A DNA stretch of 64,000 bases from the NCBI RefSeq assembly GCF_923081025.1, contig NZ_CAKLPZ010000003.1:532876-596875 (forward strand). Direction: 5' to 3'. Below are positions 46,008 to 53,174 of this stretch, piece after piece; position 1 is the stretch's first letter, and the number at the start of each line of letters is the position of its first letter. Below the pieces are notes generated by a model that saw only the letters and a list, made by a program, of their open reading frames with translations, was not told the DNA's origin and made no database searches. This stretch comes from Neolewinella maritima. GTDB taxonomy: Bacteria > Bacteroidota > Bacteroidia > Chitinophagales > Saprospiraceae. The position numbers were made by a program, and so were the translations under genes.

Positions 46008-46862
46008 ATGCCTGCCCCTTCTTCCTCCTTGTCTACCGACCTGGGTCGCCGCTTTGCCCGCGGCCTGGACTACGCCGTGCACTACAGTGTGGAGCTACTA
46101 CTCATCACGCTCATCCTCTACCTGTGTATCAGTCGGGGTCTGGCGGTAGAGATCGATGTACATGATCCCCTGCCCGCCACCCCTCAGGAAGCCACTGCTG
46201 CCGCTTCAGCCGTACACACCGGCAACTGGTTTACCCAACTGCAACAACGCGCCCGGGCCACCTTCGCTACGGTGACCGAGACCTCTACGGTGCACGCCCT
46301 GGACGACTTCAATAGTGTAGCCATCACCGACGATCCGGCGCCCCACATCAGCAACCTTACGCTGGTACTAAGCCCTGATTACGGCAAACGCAAGAACCTG
46401 CCCGCGCACATCGTGCGAGCCAAGCGCCAACGCGTACAGGATTACCTCGATCGCTACGCGCCCACCGCCCGGCAGGAAATGCGGGAGCACGGTATTCCCG
46501 CCAGTATCACGCTGGCCCAGGCCCTGCTAGAAAGCAATGCGGGTGATTCTAAACTGGCCGTCAACTCCAACAACCACTTCGGCATCAAGTGCCGCAGCAA
46601 ATGCCTGGGCTGTACCTGCCGCAACTACGGCGACGATACGCGCTACGATATGTTCCGCGTGTTCGATAGCGCCGGTGATAGCTTCAGCGAGCACAGTACC
46701 CTGCTTAACACCAGCCGCTACGCCAGACTCAAAGCTTACGGAATGGACTATAAAAAGTGGGCGCACGGACTCAAAGCCTGCGGCTACGCCACCGATAAGC
46801 GCTACGGGAATAAGCTGATCACAATCATCGAAAACCTGCAGCTCGACCGCTACGACGCCTGA
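46008..46862 (+). CDS. Membrane-anchored glucosaminidase (peptidoglycan hydrolase)
   Basis: 284 residues. One N-terminal transmembrane helix (about 28-45, VELLLITLILYLCI) is followed by a linker, then a LYZ2/glucosaminidase domain (about 150-284) with ITLAQALLESNAGDSKLAVNSNNHFGIKC containing the catalytic Glu. It resembles Bacteroidota homologues of the FlgJ/AtlA glucosaminidase domain. A four-Cys cluster (KCRSKCLGCTC) may bind metal or form disulfides. It cleaves glycan strands in the periplasm. It overlaps the convergent pxpC by 13 bp. Confidence 0.88.
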   Translation: MPAPSSSLSTDLGRRFARGLDYAVHYSVELLLITLILYLCISRGLAVEIDVHDPLPATPQEATAAASAVHTGNWFTQLQQRARATFATVTETSTVHALDDFNSVAITDDPAPHISNLTLVLSPDYGKRKNLPAHIVRAKRQRVQDYLDRYAPTARQEMREHGIPASITLAQALLESNAGDSKLAVNSNNHFGIKCRSKCLGCTCRNYGDDTRYDMFRVFDSAGDSFSEHSTLLNTSRYARLKAYGMDYKKWAHGLKACGYATDKRYGNKLITIIENLQLDRYDA

Positions 46863-47704
46863 AGACCGACGAACCGCAACCGCTCACCCGGGCGCAACTG
46901 AAACGCCGGTGCGTAGTCAGTCACCTGCAGTACGCGGGGATAGCCGCCCACCGTATGCGCATCCGGACCCAGTAGAATAGGACCGCTAGGTGTAAGCTGT
47001 ACCGTACCCGGTAGCACCGGACTGCTCAGCAATCCGGGTAGCTGTCCGGCTGGGTCGCCGACTGATGTATGCAGTCGTATTCCCTGCCGATCACTCTGTG
47101 GGTGTACGGTAAATAGGTTGTCAAGTAGCCAGCTACGCTGCGTTCGGGACAACCAGCGCCATTCCGGACCCCGGTTCGCACGCAGTAGAAGGGGCGAGGG
47201 TGGTATAGCCGGCGGAAGCTCGTTGCAAAAGAGTGCTTCGTGCTCCGCGTGTACTTCGACACTGAATCCCGGCCCCACCCGGATCGTCCCGGGCAAACCC
47301 GATTCAACGCTGCCCAGTATGCGCGGTAAGCGCCAGGTCCCGCGAATACCGATGTACGCCCGGCAGCCCGTGTGGGCTATCCCGCCACTCAGTACGTACT
47401 CCCCGTCCAGGTACAGTACACTGTAGCGATCTACGGTGGAGCCGTTCAATCGCCAGGGTAGAGCCGCGCCGGTGAGTACGATCTGCCCCGTTCCGCTCAG
47501 TAGCCAGTTGCCCCCGCGCAGGGTCGTCTCCAGGCAGGGATGGGTCGATGCTTGATTCAGCAGTCGATTGGCGGTGGCCGTCGCGATGGGGTCAGCCGCT
47601 CCACCGCCTGGAATGCCCTGGGCGCGCTGTTGCGGCCGGCCGGCGTCTACCACGCGAGCACCATACCCCCGATCGGTACAGGAAAGGGTCAGCGTTGTGG
47701 CCAC
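46850..47704 (-). CDS. pxpC: 5-oxoprolinase subunit C (biotin-dependent carboxyltransferase-like)
   Basis: 284 residues of the AHS2/KipA family: VDAGRPQQRAQGIPGGGAADPIA near the N-terminus and HTGCRAYIGIRGTW. PxpABC hydrolyse 5-oxoproline with ATP. The start overlaps the end of pxpB by 16 bp, so the pair is coupled. No pxpA (LamB/YcsF) is adjacent. Confidence 0.85.
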   Translation of the reverse strand: MATTLTLSCTDRGYGARVVDAGRPQQRAQGIPGGGAADPIATATANRLLNQASTHPCLETTLRGGNWLLSGTGQIVLTGAALPWRLNGSTVDRYSVLYLDGEYVLSGGIAHTGCRAYIGIRGTWRLPRILGSVESGLPGTIRVGPGFSVEVHAEHEALFCNELPPAIPPSPLLLRANRGPEWRWLSRTQRSWLLDNLFTVHPQSDRQGIRLHTSVGDPAGQLPGLLSSPVLPGTVQLTPSGPILLGPDAHTVGGYPRVLQVTDYAPAFQLRPGERLRFVGLQAS

Positions 47705-48387
47705 GGTAGGGGTTTGTGTTGCAGCTGCGCATATTCCTCCTGCGTCACGGCATAAAACTCCACCCGATCCCCCGCCCGCAGCCGCGTTACATCACTGGAG
47801 TCACAACGTAACATAGGCAGCGGGCACCCACCGATCAGTTGCCAGCCGCCCGCGGAAGCGGTCGGGTAGATGCCCGTCTGCCGACCAGCCAGTCCTACCG
47901 ATCCGGCGGGCACGCGGGTGCGCGGGCTGACTCGTCTGGGCACTTCCAGACCCGCAGCTACTTCTCCCAGAAACCCGAAGCCTGGCTGGTACCCCAGAAA
48001 GTATACGAGGTAGGACCTACCGGTGTGACGCCGGATCACCTCGTCGGTCGTACAGTCCGCATGCTCGGCCACCGCAGGCAGGTCGGGACCGAAGGCAAGG
48101 TCGTAGCATACCGGAAGCCGGTGGAGGAAGGGGGTGGTAGTTGCTACCGGAGTGACGTCCAGGTCGTAGATCGCTTCGCGGATTTCGTCCACCGCCCGGC
48201 CGGGGGTAGCTATGCACACCAGTAAGGACGCATAGGCCGGTACGCATTCGGTTACCCCGGGTAGCGTTCGCAGGCGGGCACCATAGGCAGTTACGCTACG
48301 GCTGATCTCCGGATCGATACGCTGCTCCCATTCTAGGAGCAGGGCCGTAGTCCCAAAGGGACGGATATAGCGGGGGCGTCGCTGCAC
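47689..48387 (-). CDS. pxpB: 5-oxoprolinase subunit B (KipI/AHS1 family)
   Basis: 232 residues: ALLLEWEQRIDPEIS at the start, and the AHS1 core YLVYFLGYQPGFGFLGEV, PRRVSPRTRVPAGSVGLAGRQTGIYP. Partner of PxpC in ATP-dependent 5-oxoproline cleavage; in Bacillus the homologue KipI inhibits a sporulation kinase. It is 9 bp downstream of the small membrane protein gene on the same strand. Confidence 0.88.
   Translation of the reverse strand: MQRRPRYIRPFGTTALLLEWEQRIDPEISRSVTAYGARLRTLPGVTECVPAYASLLVCIATPGRAVDEIREAIYDLDVTPVATTTPFLHRLPVCYDLAFGPDLPAVAEHADCTTDEVIRRHTGRSYLVYFLGYQPGFGFLGEVAAGLEVPRRVSPRTRVPAGSVGLAGRQTGIYPTASAGGWQLIGGCPLPMLRCDSSDVTRLRAGDRVEFYAVTQEEYAQLQHKPLPWPQR
47904..47922 (+). repeat. 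Dispersed 19-bp motif inside pxpB, one mismatch
   Basis: CGGCGGGCACGCGGGTGCG; only the first base deviates. The motif's forward orientation is antisense to the gene. Confidence 0.65.
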
Positions 48388-48396
48388 GGAGGCAAG

Positions 48397-48828
48397 TTAG
48401 TCCGTGCCGGCAGCAAATAGGTACAGCAGGGATACCGAGACTGCTTTGAGCGTCCACAGCAGCGTACGGGGCCAGTTGACCCGTACGAGGGCATCGATTG
48501 TGCTGTCTTCGCGCTGCGTAGCCAGTAGCTCGTGCAGTGGTATAGCCTGGAAGAATGTAATTCCCCAGATCACCAGTACTACCAGTAGGGCAATCACCCA
48601 GAATAGTTGGAAGTCCGTACGGTACGCCATCCAGGCTGATACGGCCAGTTCTGCTACCATGAGGGGCGCAACGATCAGCGTGATGCTGCGGGTATGGTGG
48701 GGATGAAAGTCGGAAAATTCGGGGACGAAGTGAAAGCTGGGGTAGTGCACCAGCTGGATGGTCCAGATGAGGCCGAACAGTGCCCAGCTCGTGCCCAGGG
48801 TAGCCAGCCACTCCCAGGCTGCGATCAC
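48397..48828 (-). CDS. Four-helix membrane protein of unknown function
   Basis: 143 residues with four predicted transmembrane segments (about 8-25, 47-66, 74-92, 118-138). Conserved-looking polar positions include HYPSFHFVPEFSDFHPHHTRSI between helices 1 and 2. It resembles small DUF1772-like membrane proteins in topology only. The start overlaps the response regulator stop by 4 bp. Confidence 0.7.
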   Translation of the reverse strand: MIAAWEWLATLGTSWALFGLIWTIQLVHYPSFHFVPEFSDFHPHHTRSITLIVAPLMVAELAVSAWMAYRTDFQLFWVIALLVVLVIWGITFFQAIPLHELLATQREDSTIDALVRVNWPRTLLWTLKAVSVSLLYLFAAGTD

Positions 48829-49238
48829 CGGCGGCGGTTGGTGTCGATCCAGAACCGGATGATATTCTTCAGCGCCTGCCGATAGGCGGAGCCGGAGCTA
48901 GGCTTGGTCACAAAGGCGCAGCTGCCGTAGTCATACGCCTGCTCGATCTCCTTATCGTTCTCGGAAGAGGAAAACATCACGATGGGAAAGGGCGTACGGT
49001 TCGGCTCGTCCTGGAGCACCTTTAGTACCTCCAGGCCCGTAGCTCGTGGCATGTGCAGGTCCATGATGGCCAGATCGAACTGTTCCGGTGTTGGGTGCTG
49101 GTGGTAATAATCTAGAAAGGCTTCCCCGTCGGTCAGACGGGTGATCTCTAATTCGGGATTAATCTTATGTAAGGTGCGTTGGGCGAGGTGGGCTTCGCTG
49201 GCGTCGTCCTCGATCAGCAAAATTCGATGCGTGGACAT
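48825..49238 (-). CDS. Single-domain response regulator
   Basis: 137 residues, only a receiver domain: acidic pocket E10-D11-D12, phospho-acceptor D60 (LAIMDLHMPRATGLEVL) and Lys112 in FVTKPSSGS. No output domain, so it acts through protein contacts, as CheY or Rcp1-type regulators do; Rcp1-like receivers partner with phytochrome kinases. No histidine kinase is nearby. First gene of the run leading to pxpBC. Confidence 0.9.
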   Translation of the reverse strand: MSTHRILLIEDDASEAHLAQRTLHKINPELEITRLTDGEAFLDYYHQHPTPEQFDLAIMDLHMPRATGLEVLKVLQDEPNRTPFPIVMFSSSENDKEIEQAYDYGSCAFVTKPSSGSAYRQALKNIIRFWIDTNRRR

Positions 49239-49337
49239 GGAATGAATGTATTTAAATAACTGGAAATTGTGTCTCTAAGGCGGTCTCTTTACTAGAGCGG
49301 AAATAGAGTGGTCTAGGTTCAGTCGCCGGGATGTATC

Positions 49338-49350
49338 AGGTGTTACACCT
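49338..49350. promoter_or_regulatory. Perfect palindrome between the response regulator and hemL
   Basis: AGGTGT-T-ACACCT, 6-bp arms around one base, in the 213-bp divergent region. Possible regulator binding site; no partner is known. Confidence 0.35.
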
Positions 49351-49451
49351 TGCACTACCGCACTGCGATCATCCCTTACCGTACATCTTTACGCTAATCC
49401 GACCGCTGGCCGGGTAGGGTACGCTAACATTGCAAAAAATCCTACTCCCGG

Positions 49452-50783
49452 ATGAAGTTCGAACAGCGTATCCCCCGCGAAACCTCCGCCCGCCTCTTTG
49501 AAGAGGCCCAGCAGTACTTCCCGGGTGGGGTCAATTCGCCCGTACGGGCCTTTCGCAGCGTGAGCGGCCCGCCGCTGTTCATCGCCGAGGGGCACGGGAG
49601 TCACATGACGGATGTCGACGGCAACCGATTCCTGGATTTTTGCTGTTCCTGGGGGCCCCTGATCCACGGGCACGACCATGCGCACATTCGCGACAAGGTC
49701 ATCGATACGGTCCGCAAGGGCACCAGCTTCGGTACACCCAATTTGCTCAGCAATCAACTCGGACAGCTCATTCTCGACAACCACCGCTACGTAGAGCGGC
49801 TGCGTTTCGTGAGCTCGGGTACCGAAGCCGTCATGTCAGCCCTGCGGCTGGCCCGCGGCTATACCGGGCGCAGCAAGATCATCAAATTCGACGGCTGCTA
49901 CCACGGCCACGTCGACAGCCTGCTCGTCAAGGCCGGCTCCGGTCTGGCCACCTTCGGCACGAGCTCCTCGGCCGGGGTGCCGGAGAACGTAGCCCGCGAT
50001 ACGCTGGTCCTGCCCCTCGGCGACCGCGACTTGCTGGAGCAAACCCTCACCGAGTTCAGTAGCGAGATCGCCTGCATCATCGTCGAGCCCATCCCGGCCA
50101 ACAACGGCCTGCTCATCCAGGACCGATCCTGGCTGGAGTGCCTGCGCATCAAGGCCTGGAAGCACAACGTACTGCTCATCTTCGACGAGGTCATCTCCGG
50201 CTTCCGGGTGGGCTTCGAGGGCGCGGCCGGACTGTACGACGTGCAGCCCGACATCATCACCTTCGGTAAGGTGATCGGAGGCGGCTTCCCCGTCGGCGCC
50301 TACGGGGCTAGTAAGGAGATCATGGACTTCATCGCCCCGGTAGGTCCCGTGTACCAGGCTGGCACACTATCGGCTAACCCGGTCGCCATGGCCGCCGGAC
50401 TGGCCGCACTAGAACTCTGCCTGGAGCCCGGCTTTTACGAGCGGCAGGCCAGCCGCACCGACCAGATGGCTACCCAGATCGAAGCTTACGCCCGCGAACA
50501 GGGCTACCCCCTGCATGTGCCCCATATCGGTAGCATCTTCTGGCTGGCCTTTGGTACGGAGCGCATCGAGCGGGCCGACCAGATCGACCCCGACAACATG
50601 AAATACTTCAAGATGATCCACCACGAGCTGCTACAGACCGGGGTGTATCTGGGCCCCAGTGGGTATGAGGTCGGGTTTGTCAGCAGTGCCCACAGTGAAG
50701 TGGACCTGCAGGAGGCCGTAGCCAAGATTTGTGCGGCTATGGACGTCGCCTTTGCTGCCGAAGCCGTACTTTCCGTAGACTAA
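49452..50783 (+). CDS. hemL: Glutamate-1-semialdehyde 2,1-aminomutase
   Basis: 443 residues, PLP enzyme of the C5 tetrapyrrole pathway (GSA to 5-aminolevulinate). FPGGVNSPVRAFRSVSG at the N-terminus is the GSA-AM hallmark. The PLP lysine is in ITFGKVIGGGFPVGAYG. FVSSGTEAVMSALRLARGYTGR contacts the cofactor phosphate. Its length is near the family norm. It is followed 10 bp later by a lipoprotein gene. Confidence 0.95.
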   Translation: MKFEQRIPRETSARLFEEAQQYFPGGVNSPVRAFRSVSGPPLFIAEGHGSHMTDVDGNRFLDFCCSWGPLIHGHDHAHIRDKVIDTVRKGTSFGTPNLLSNQLGQLILDNHRYVERLRFVSSGTEAVMSALRLARGYTGRSKIIKFDGCYHGHVDSLLVKAGSGLATFGTSSSAGVPENVARDTLVLPLGDRDLLEQTLTEFSSEIACIIVEPIPANNGLLIQDRSWLECLRIKAWKHNVLLIFDEVISGFRVGFEGAAGLYDVQPDIITFGKVIGGGFPVGAYGASKEIMDFIAPVGPVYQAGTLSANPVAMAAGLAALELCLEPGFYERQASRTDQMATQIEAYAREQGYPLHVPHIGSIFWLAFGTERIERADQIDPDNMKYFKMIHHELLQTGVYLGPSGYEVGFVSSAHSEVDLQEAVAKICAAMDVAFAAEAVLSVD

Positions 50784-50793
50784 CTATCACGCT

Positions 50794-51204
50794 ATGTACC
50801 GCATTTTACTGGCATTGAGCCTCCTATTGATCGTCGCTTGCTCCACACCCAGGGCGTCCGGCGGCCAGACCAGCATTGCTTCTCCGACCCCCACCGCACC
50901 CGCGGCCCCGGCCCCTAGCTATGCCGGTGAATGGGAAGTGACCGTGAAGGACACGCCCGGCGGCACCGTGACCGGCACCCTGATGCTGACCGAGACGGCC
51001 GATGGCCTGACCGGAGCGTTCGTAGCGGGCGAACAGGAAACCGAGCTGCGCACCGTAACGGCCGCCGACGGGGTACTGCGCCTCAGCTTTTACTCTGCGG
51101 AGTATCAGACCGACGTAGATATGCGCCTCAACGGCGCGGCCGACGCGACCACCCTGGAGGGAAGCACCATGGGACAATTCGCCACGACGGCAACCCGTAA
51201 ATAG
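50794..51204 (+). CDS. Small lipoprotein of unknown function
   Basis: 136 residues. A type II signal peptide with lipobox LIVAC gives Cys16 as the lipidation site. A Pro/Ala/Thr-rich linker (about 24-45) is followed by a beta-rich domain (GEWEVTVKDTPGGTVTGTLML...) resembling the small repeat often found in Bacteroidota lipoproteins. No acidic LES-type signal follows the Cys, so periplasmic-side anchoring is likely. It is 10 bp after hemL. Confidence 0.8.
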   Translation: MYRILLALSLLLIVACSTPRASGGQTSIASPTPTAPAAPAPSYAGEWEVTVKDTPGGTVTGTLMLTETADGLTGAFVAGEQETELRTVTAADGVLRLSFYSAEYQTDVDMRLNGAADATTLEGSTMGQFATTATRK

Positions 51205-51205
51205 G

Positions 51206-51213
51206 TAAATTTG
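51206..51213 (+). promoter_or_regulatory. -7 element for the sulfhydrylase gene
   Basis: TAAATTTG, an exact TAnnTTTG match, directly after the lipoprotein stop codon and 24 nt before ATG 51238. Confidence 0.6.
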
Positions 51214-51237
51214 CGGTCCCCCCCCAAACGACCGCAC

Positions 51238-52422
51238 ATGTCCGATGATCGCCAACCGGAAACCCGCGCCATCCGCGGACAACTCCCCCACACCCAGTAC
51301 CGCGAGCACTCTAGTCCGCTGTTTTTGACGAGTAGCTTCACCTTCCCGTCCGCCAGGGCGATGGCCGACACCTTTGCGGGTCAGCAGGAGGGCATCATTT
51401 ACAGCCGCTACAACAACCCCAGCGTGGACGAGCTGGTCGCCAAGGCCTGCGCCATGGAGGGGATGGCGGCCGGATTTGCGACCGCCTCGGGTATGGGGGC
51501 CGTCTTCGCGAGTCTGGCTGCGCTGGTGCAGCAGGGGGATCACATCGTGGCCACCCGCGCCGTATTCGGTAGCACCCACCAGGTGCTCACGCAGATCCTG
51601 CCAAAGTGGGGCGTGAGCCATACCTATGTGGACAGCGACGATCCCGGTAGCTGGGCGGCGGCCGTGCGACCGGAGACGAAACTGTTCGTCACCGAGACGC
51701 CCTCTAACCCCGGCCTACAACTCGTTGACCTGGAGTTGGCGGGTCAATTCTGTCGGCAGCACCGACTGCAATTCGTAGTGGATAACTGCTTTGCCACGCC
51801 CTACCTCCAGCGACCGGGCGACTACGGGGCCGATCTGGTCACTCACTCCGCCACGAAGTGGATGGACGGACAGGGTAGGGTGCTCGGCGGTTTGCTGCTG
51901 GGTACTCCGGAGGTGATGGAGCAGGTCGTTTTCTTCTGCCGCCATACCGGACCGGCGATGTCGCCCTTCAATGCCTGGGTGATCTCTAAGAGTCTGGAGA
52001 CGTTGCACGTACGCATGGATGCCCACTGCCGCTCGGCCCTGGCCCTGGCCGAGTGGTTACAGAAGCAGCCGGGGGTAGAGGCGGTTCATTACCCTTTCCT
52101 TCCCAGTCACCCGCAGTACGCACTCGCCCGTAGGCAGATGAAGGCTGGTGGCGGTATCGTCACGTTCGAACTGGCGGGCGGGACCGCGGGTGCGCACCAA
52201 CTTCTCGATGAAGCGGAGCTCTGTACCCGGAGCAGTAACCTGGGGGATACCCGCACGATCCTTACCCATCCGGCTACGACTACACACAGCAAGCTATCGG
52301 TGGCAGAGCGCGCAGCGGTCGGTATTTCGGACGGGCTAGTACGAATGAGTGTCGGCCTGGAAGCGGTAGAGGACATCCAGCGCGATCTTTTGCGGGGCCT
52401 GACTATAAATAATCGGAAGTAA
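51238..52422 (+). CDS. Trans-sulfuration-family PLP enzyme, probable O-succinylhomoserine sulfhydrylase
   Basis: 394 residues from ATG 51238 (MSDDRQPETRAIRGQLPHTQ). Cys/Met metabolism PLP-family motifs: YSRYNNPSVDELVAKACAMEG, VDNCFATPYLQRPGDYGADLV and the PLP lysine in THSATKWMDGQGRVLGG. The C-terminus is SSNLGDTRTILTHPATTTHSKL. Sequence style is closest to MetZ-type sulfhydrylases (O-succinylhomoserine + sulfide to homocysteine). Cystathionine gamma-synthase/lyase activity cannot be excluded. Confidence 0.88.
   Translation: MSDDRQPETRAIRGQLPHTQYREHSSPLFLTSSFTFPSARAMADTFAGQQEGIIYSRYNNPSVDELVAKACAMEGMAAGFATASGMGAVFASLAALVQQGDHIVATRAVFGSTHQVLTQILPKWGVSHTYVDSDDPGSWAAAVRPETKLFVTETPSNPGLQLVDLELAGQFCRQHRLQFVVDNCFATPYLQRPGDYGADLVTHSATKWMDGQGRVLGGLLLGTPEVMEQVVFFCRHTGPAMSPFNAWVISKSLETLHVRMDAHCRSALALAEWLQKQPGVEAVHYPFLPSHPQYALARRQMKAGGGIVTFELAGGTAGAHQLLDEAELCTRSSNLGDTRTILTHPATTTHSKLSVAERAAVGISDGLVRMSVGLEAVEDIQRDLLRGLTINNRK
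52176..52194 (+). repeat. Dispersed 19-bp motif inside the sulfhydrylase gene, exact copy
   Basis: GGGCGGGACCGCGGGTGCG, full match, encoding part of LAGGTAGAHQ. The protein does not look interrupted there, so the motif is accommodated in frame. Confidence 0.75.
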
Positions 52423-52456
52423 GAGGAACATATCCAGAAGTAGTAGGTTATTAAGC

Positions 52457-52495
52457 GTATTGAATAGTAATACTATTGTTTCTGTAAGTCAATAC
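52457..52495. promoter_or_regulatory. Nested palindromes, candidate TetR operator
   Basis: Outer arms GTATTGA (52457-52463) and TCAATAC (52489-52495); inside, AATAGTA-A-TACTATT (52463-52477). It ends one base before the TetR ATG at 52497, an ideal place for autorepression of the export operon. Confidence 0.55.
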
Positions 52496-52496
52496 C

Positions 52497-53171
52497 ATGG
52501 AACGGCTGCTCAACAAACTGCATATCACGATTAGTGATACCGTATTCCTGAAGAATCCGGAAACGAGCGATCTCGGCCGGCGCATCATCACCGGTAGCAT
52601 CGACCTGCTGGATGCGCTCGGCCTGGAACAGTTTACCTTTCGCAAGCTCGCCCAGCATATTGGCTCCACCGAGGCTAGCGTGTACCGCTACTTTGAGAAC
52701 AAGCACAAGCTGCTCCTGTACCTCGTCATGTGGTACTGGGGATGGATGGAGTACCGGCTGGTCTTTCGGCTCGCCAACGTCGAAGCGGCCGAAGACCGCC
52801 TACGCCGTGCCATCGAGCTACTGACTCAGCAGGTCAGCGAAGACAGTAGCTACTCGCACATCAATGAGGTCAAACTGAGCCGTATCGTGGTGGCCGAGAG
52901 CCTCAAGGCTTACCTGACCCGCGACGTGGACGAAGACAACCAAAATGGCGCCTTTGCCTACTACAAGCAGTTGGTCGTGCGGGTAGGGGAGATCATCGCC
53001 GAGCTCAACCCCGACTACCCCTACCCCCATATGTTGGTCACGACCATCGTAGAGGGGGGGCACGTGCAACGACACTTTGCGGAGCATCTGCCGCGGCTGA
53101 CCGATCTGCGGGAGGGGGAAGATTCCATTGTACGGTTCTATACTGATTTAGCCTTCAAGACAATTTGTTAA
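52497..53171 (+). CDS. TetR/AcrR-family transcriptional regulator
   Basis: 224 residues. The HTH is near residues 40-65 (FTFRKLAQHIGSTEASVYRYFENKHKLLLYLV), preceded by an unusually long N-terminal arm of about 20 residues (KLHITISDTVFLKNPETSDLG). The ligand-binding domain is unassigned. It is 3 bp upstream of the ABC exporter gene and therefore the likely regulator of the TetR-ABC-HlyD-TolC operon, possibly acting on the palindrome just upstream. Confidence 0.9.
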   Translation: MERLLNKLHITISDTVFLKNPETSDLGRRIITGSIDLLDALGLEQFTFRKLAQHIGSTEASVYRYFENKHKLLLYLVMWYWGWMEYRLVFRLANVEAAEDRLRRAIELLTQQVSEDSSYSHINEVKLSRIVVAESLKAYLTRDVDEDNQNGAFAYYKQLVVRVGEIIAELNPDYPYPHMLVTTIVEGGHVQRHFAEHLPRLTDLREGEDSIVRFYTDLAFKTIC

Positions 53172-53174
53172 TTC

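Noticed and set aside
49389..49784. 131-residue minus-strand ORF opposite the hemL 5' end
   Set aside because: Shadow of the conserved hemL frame.
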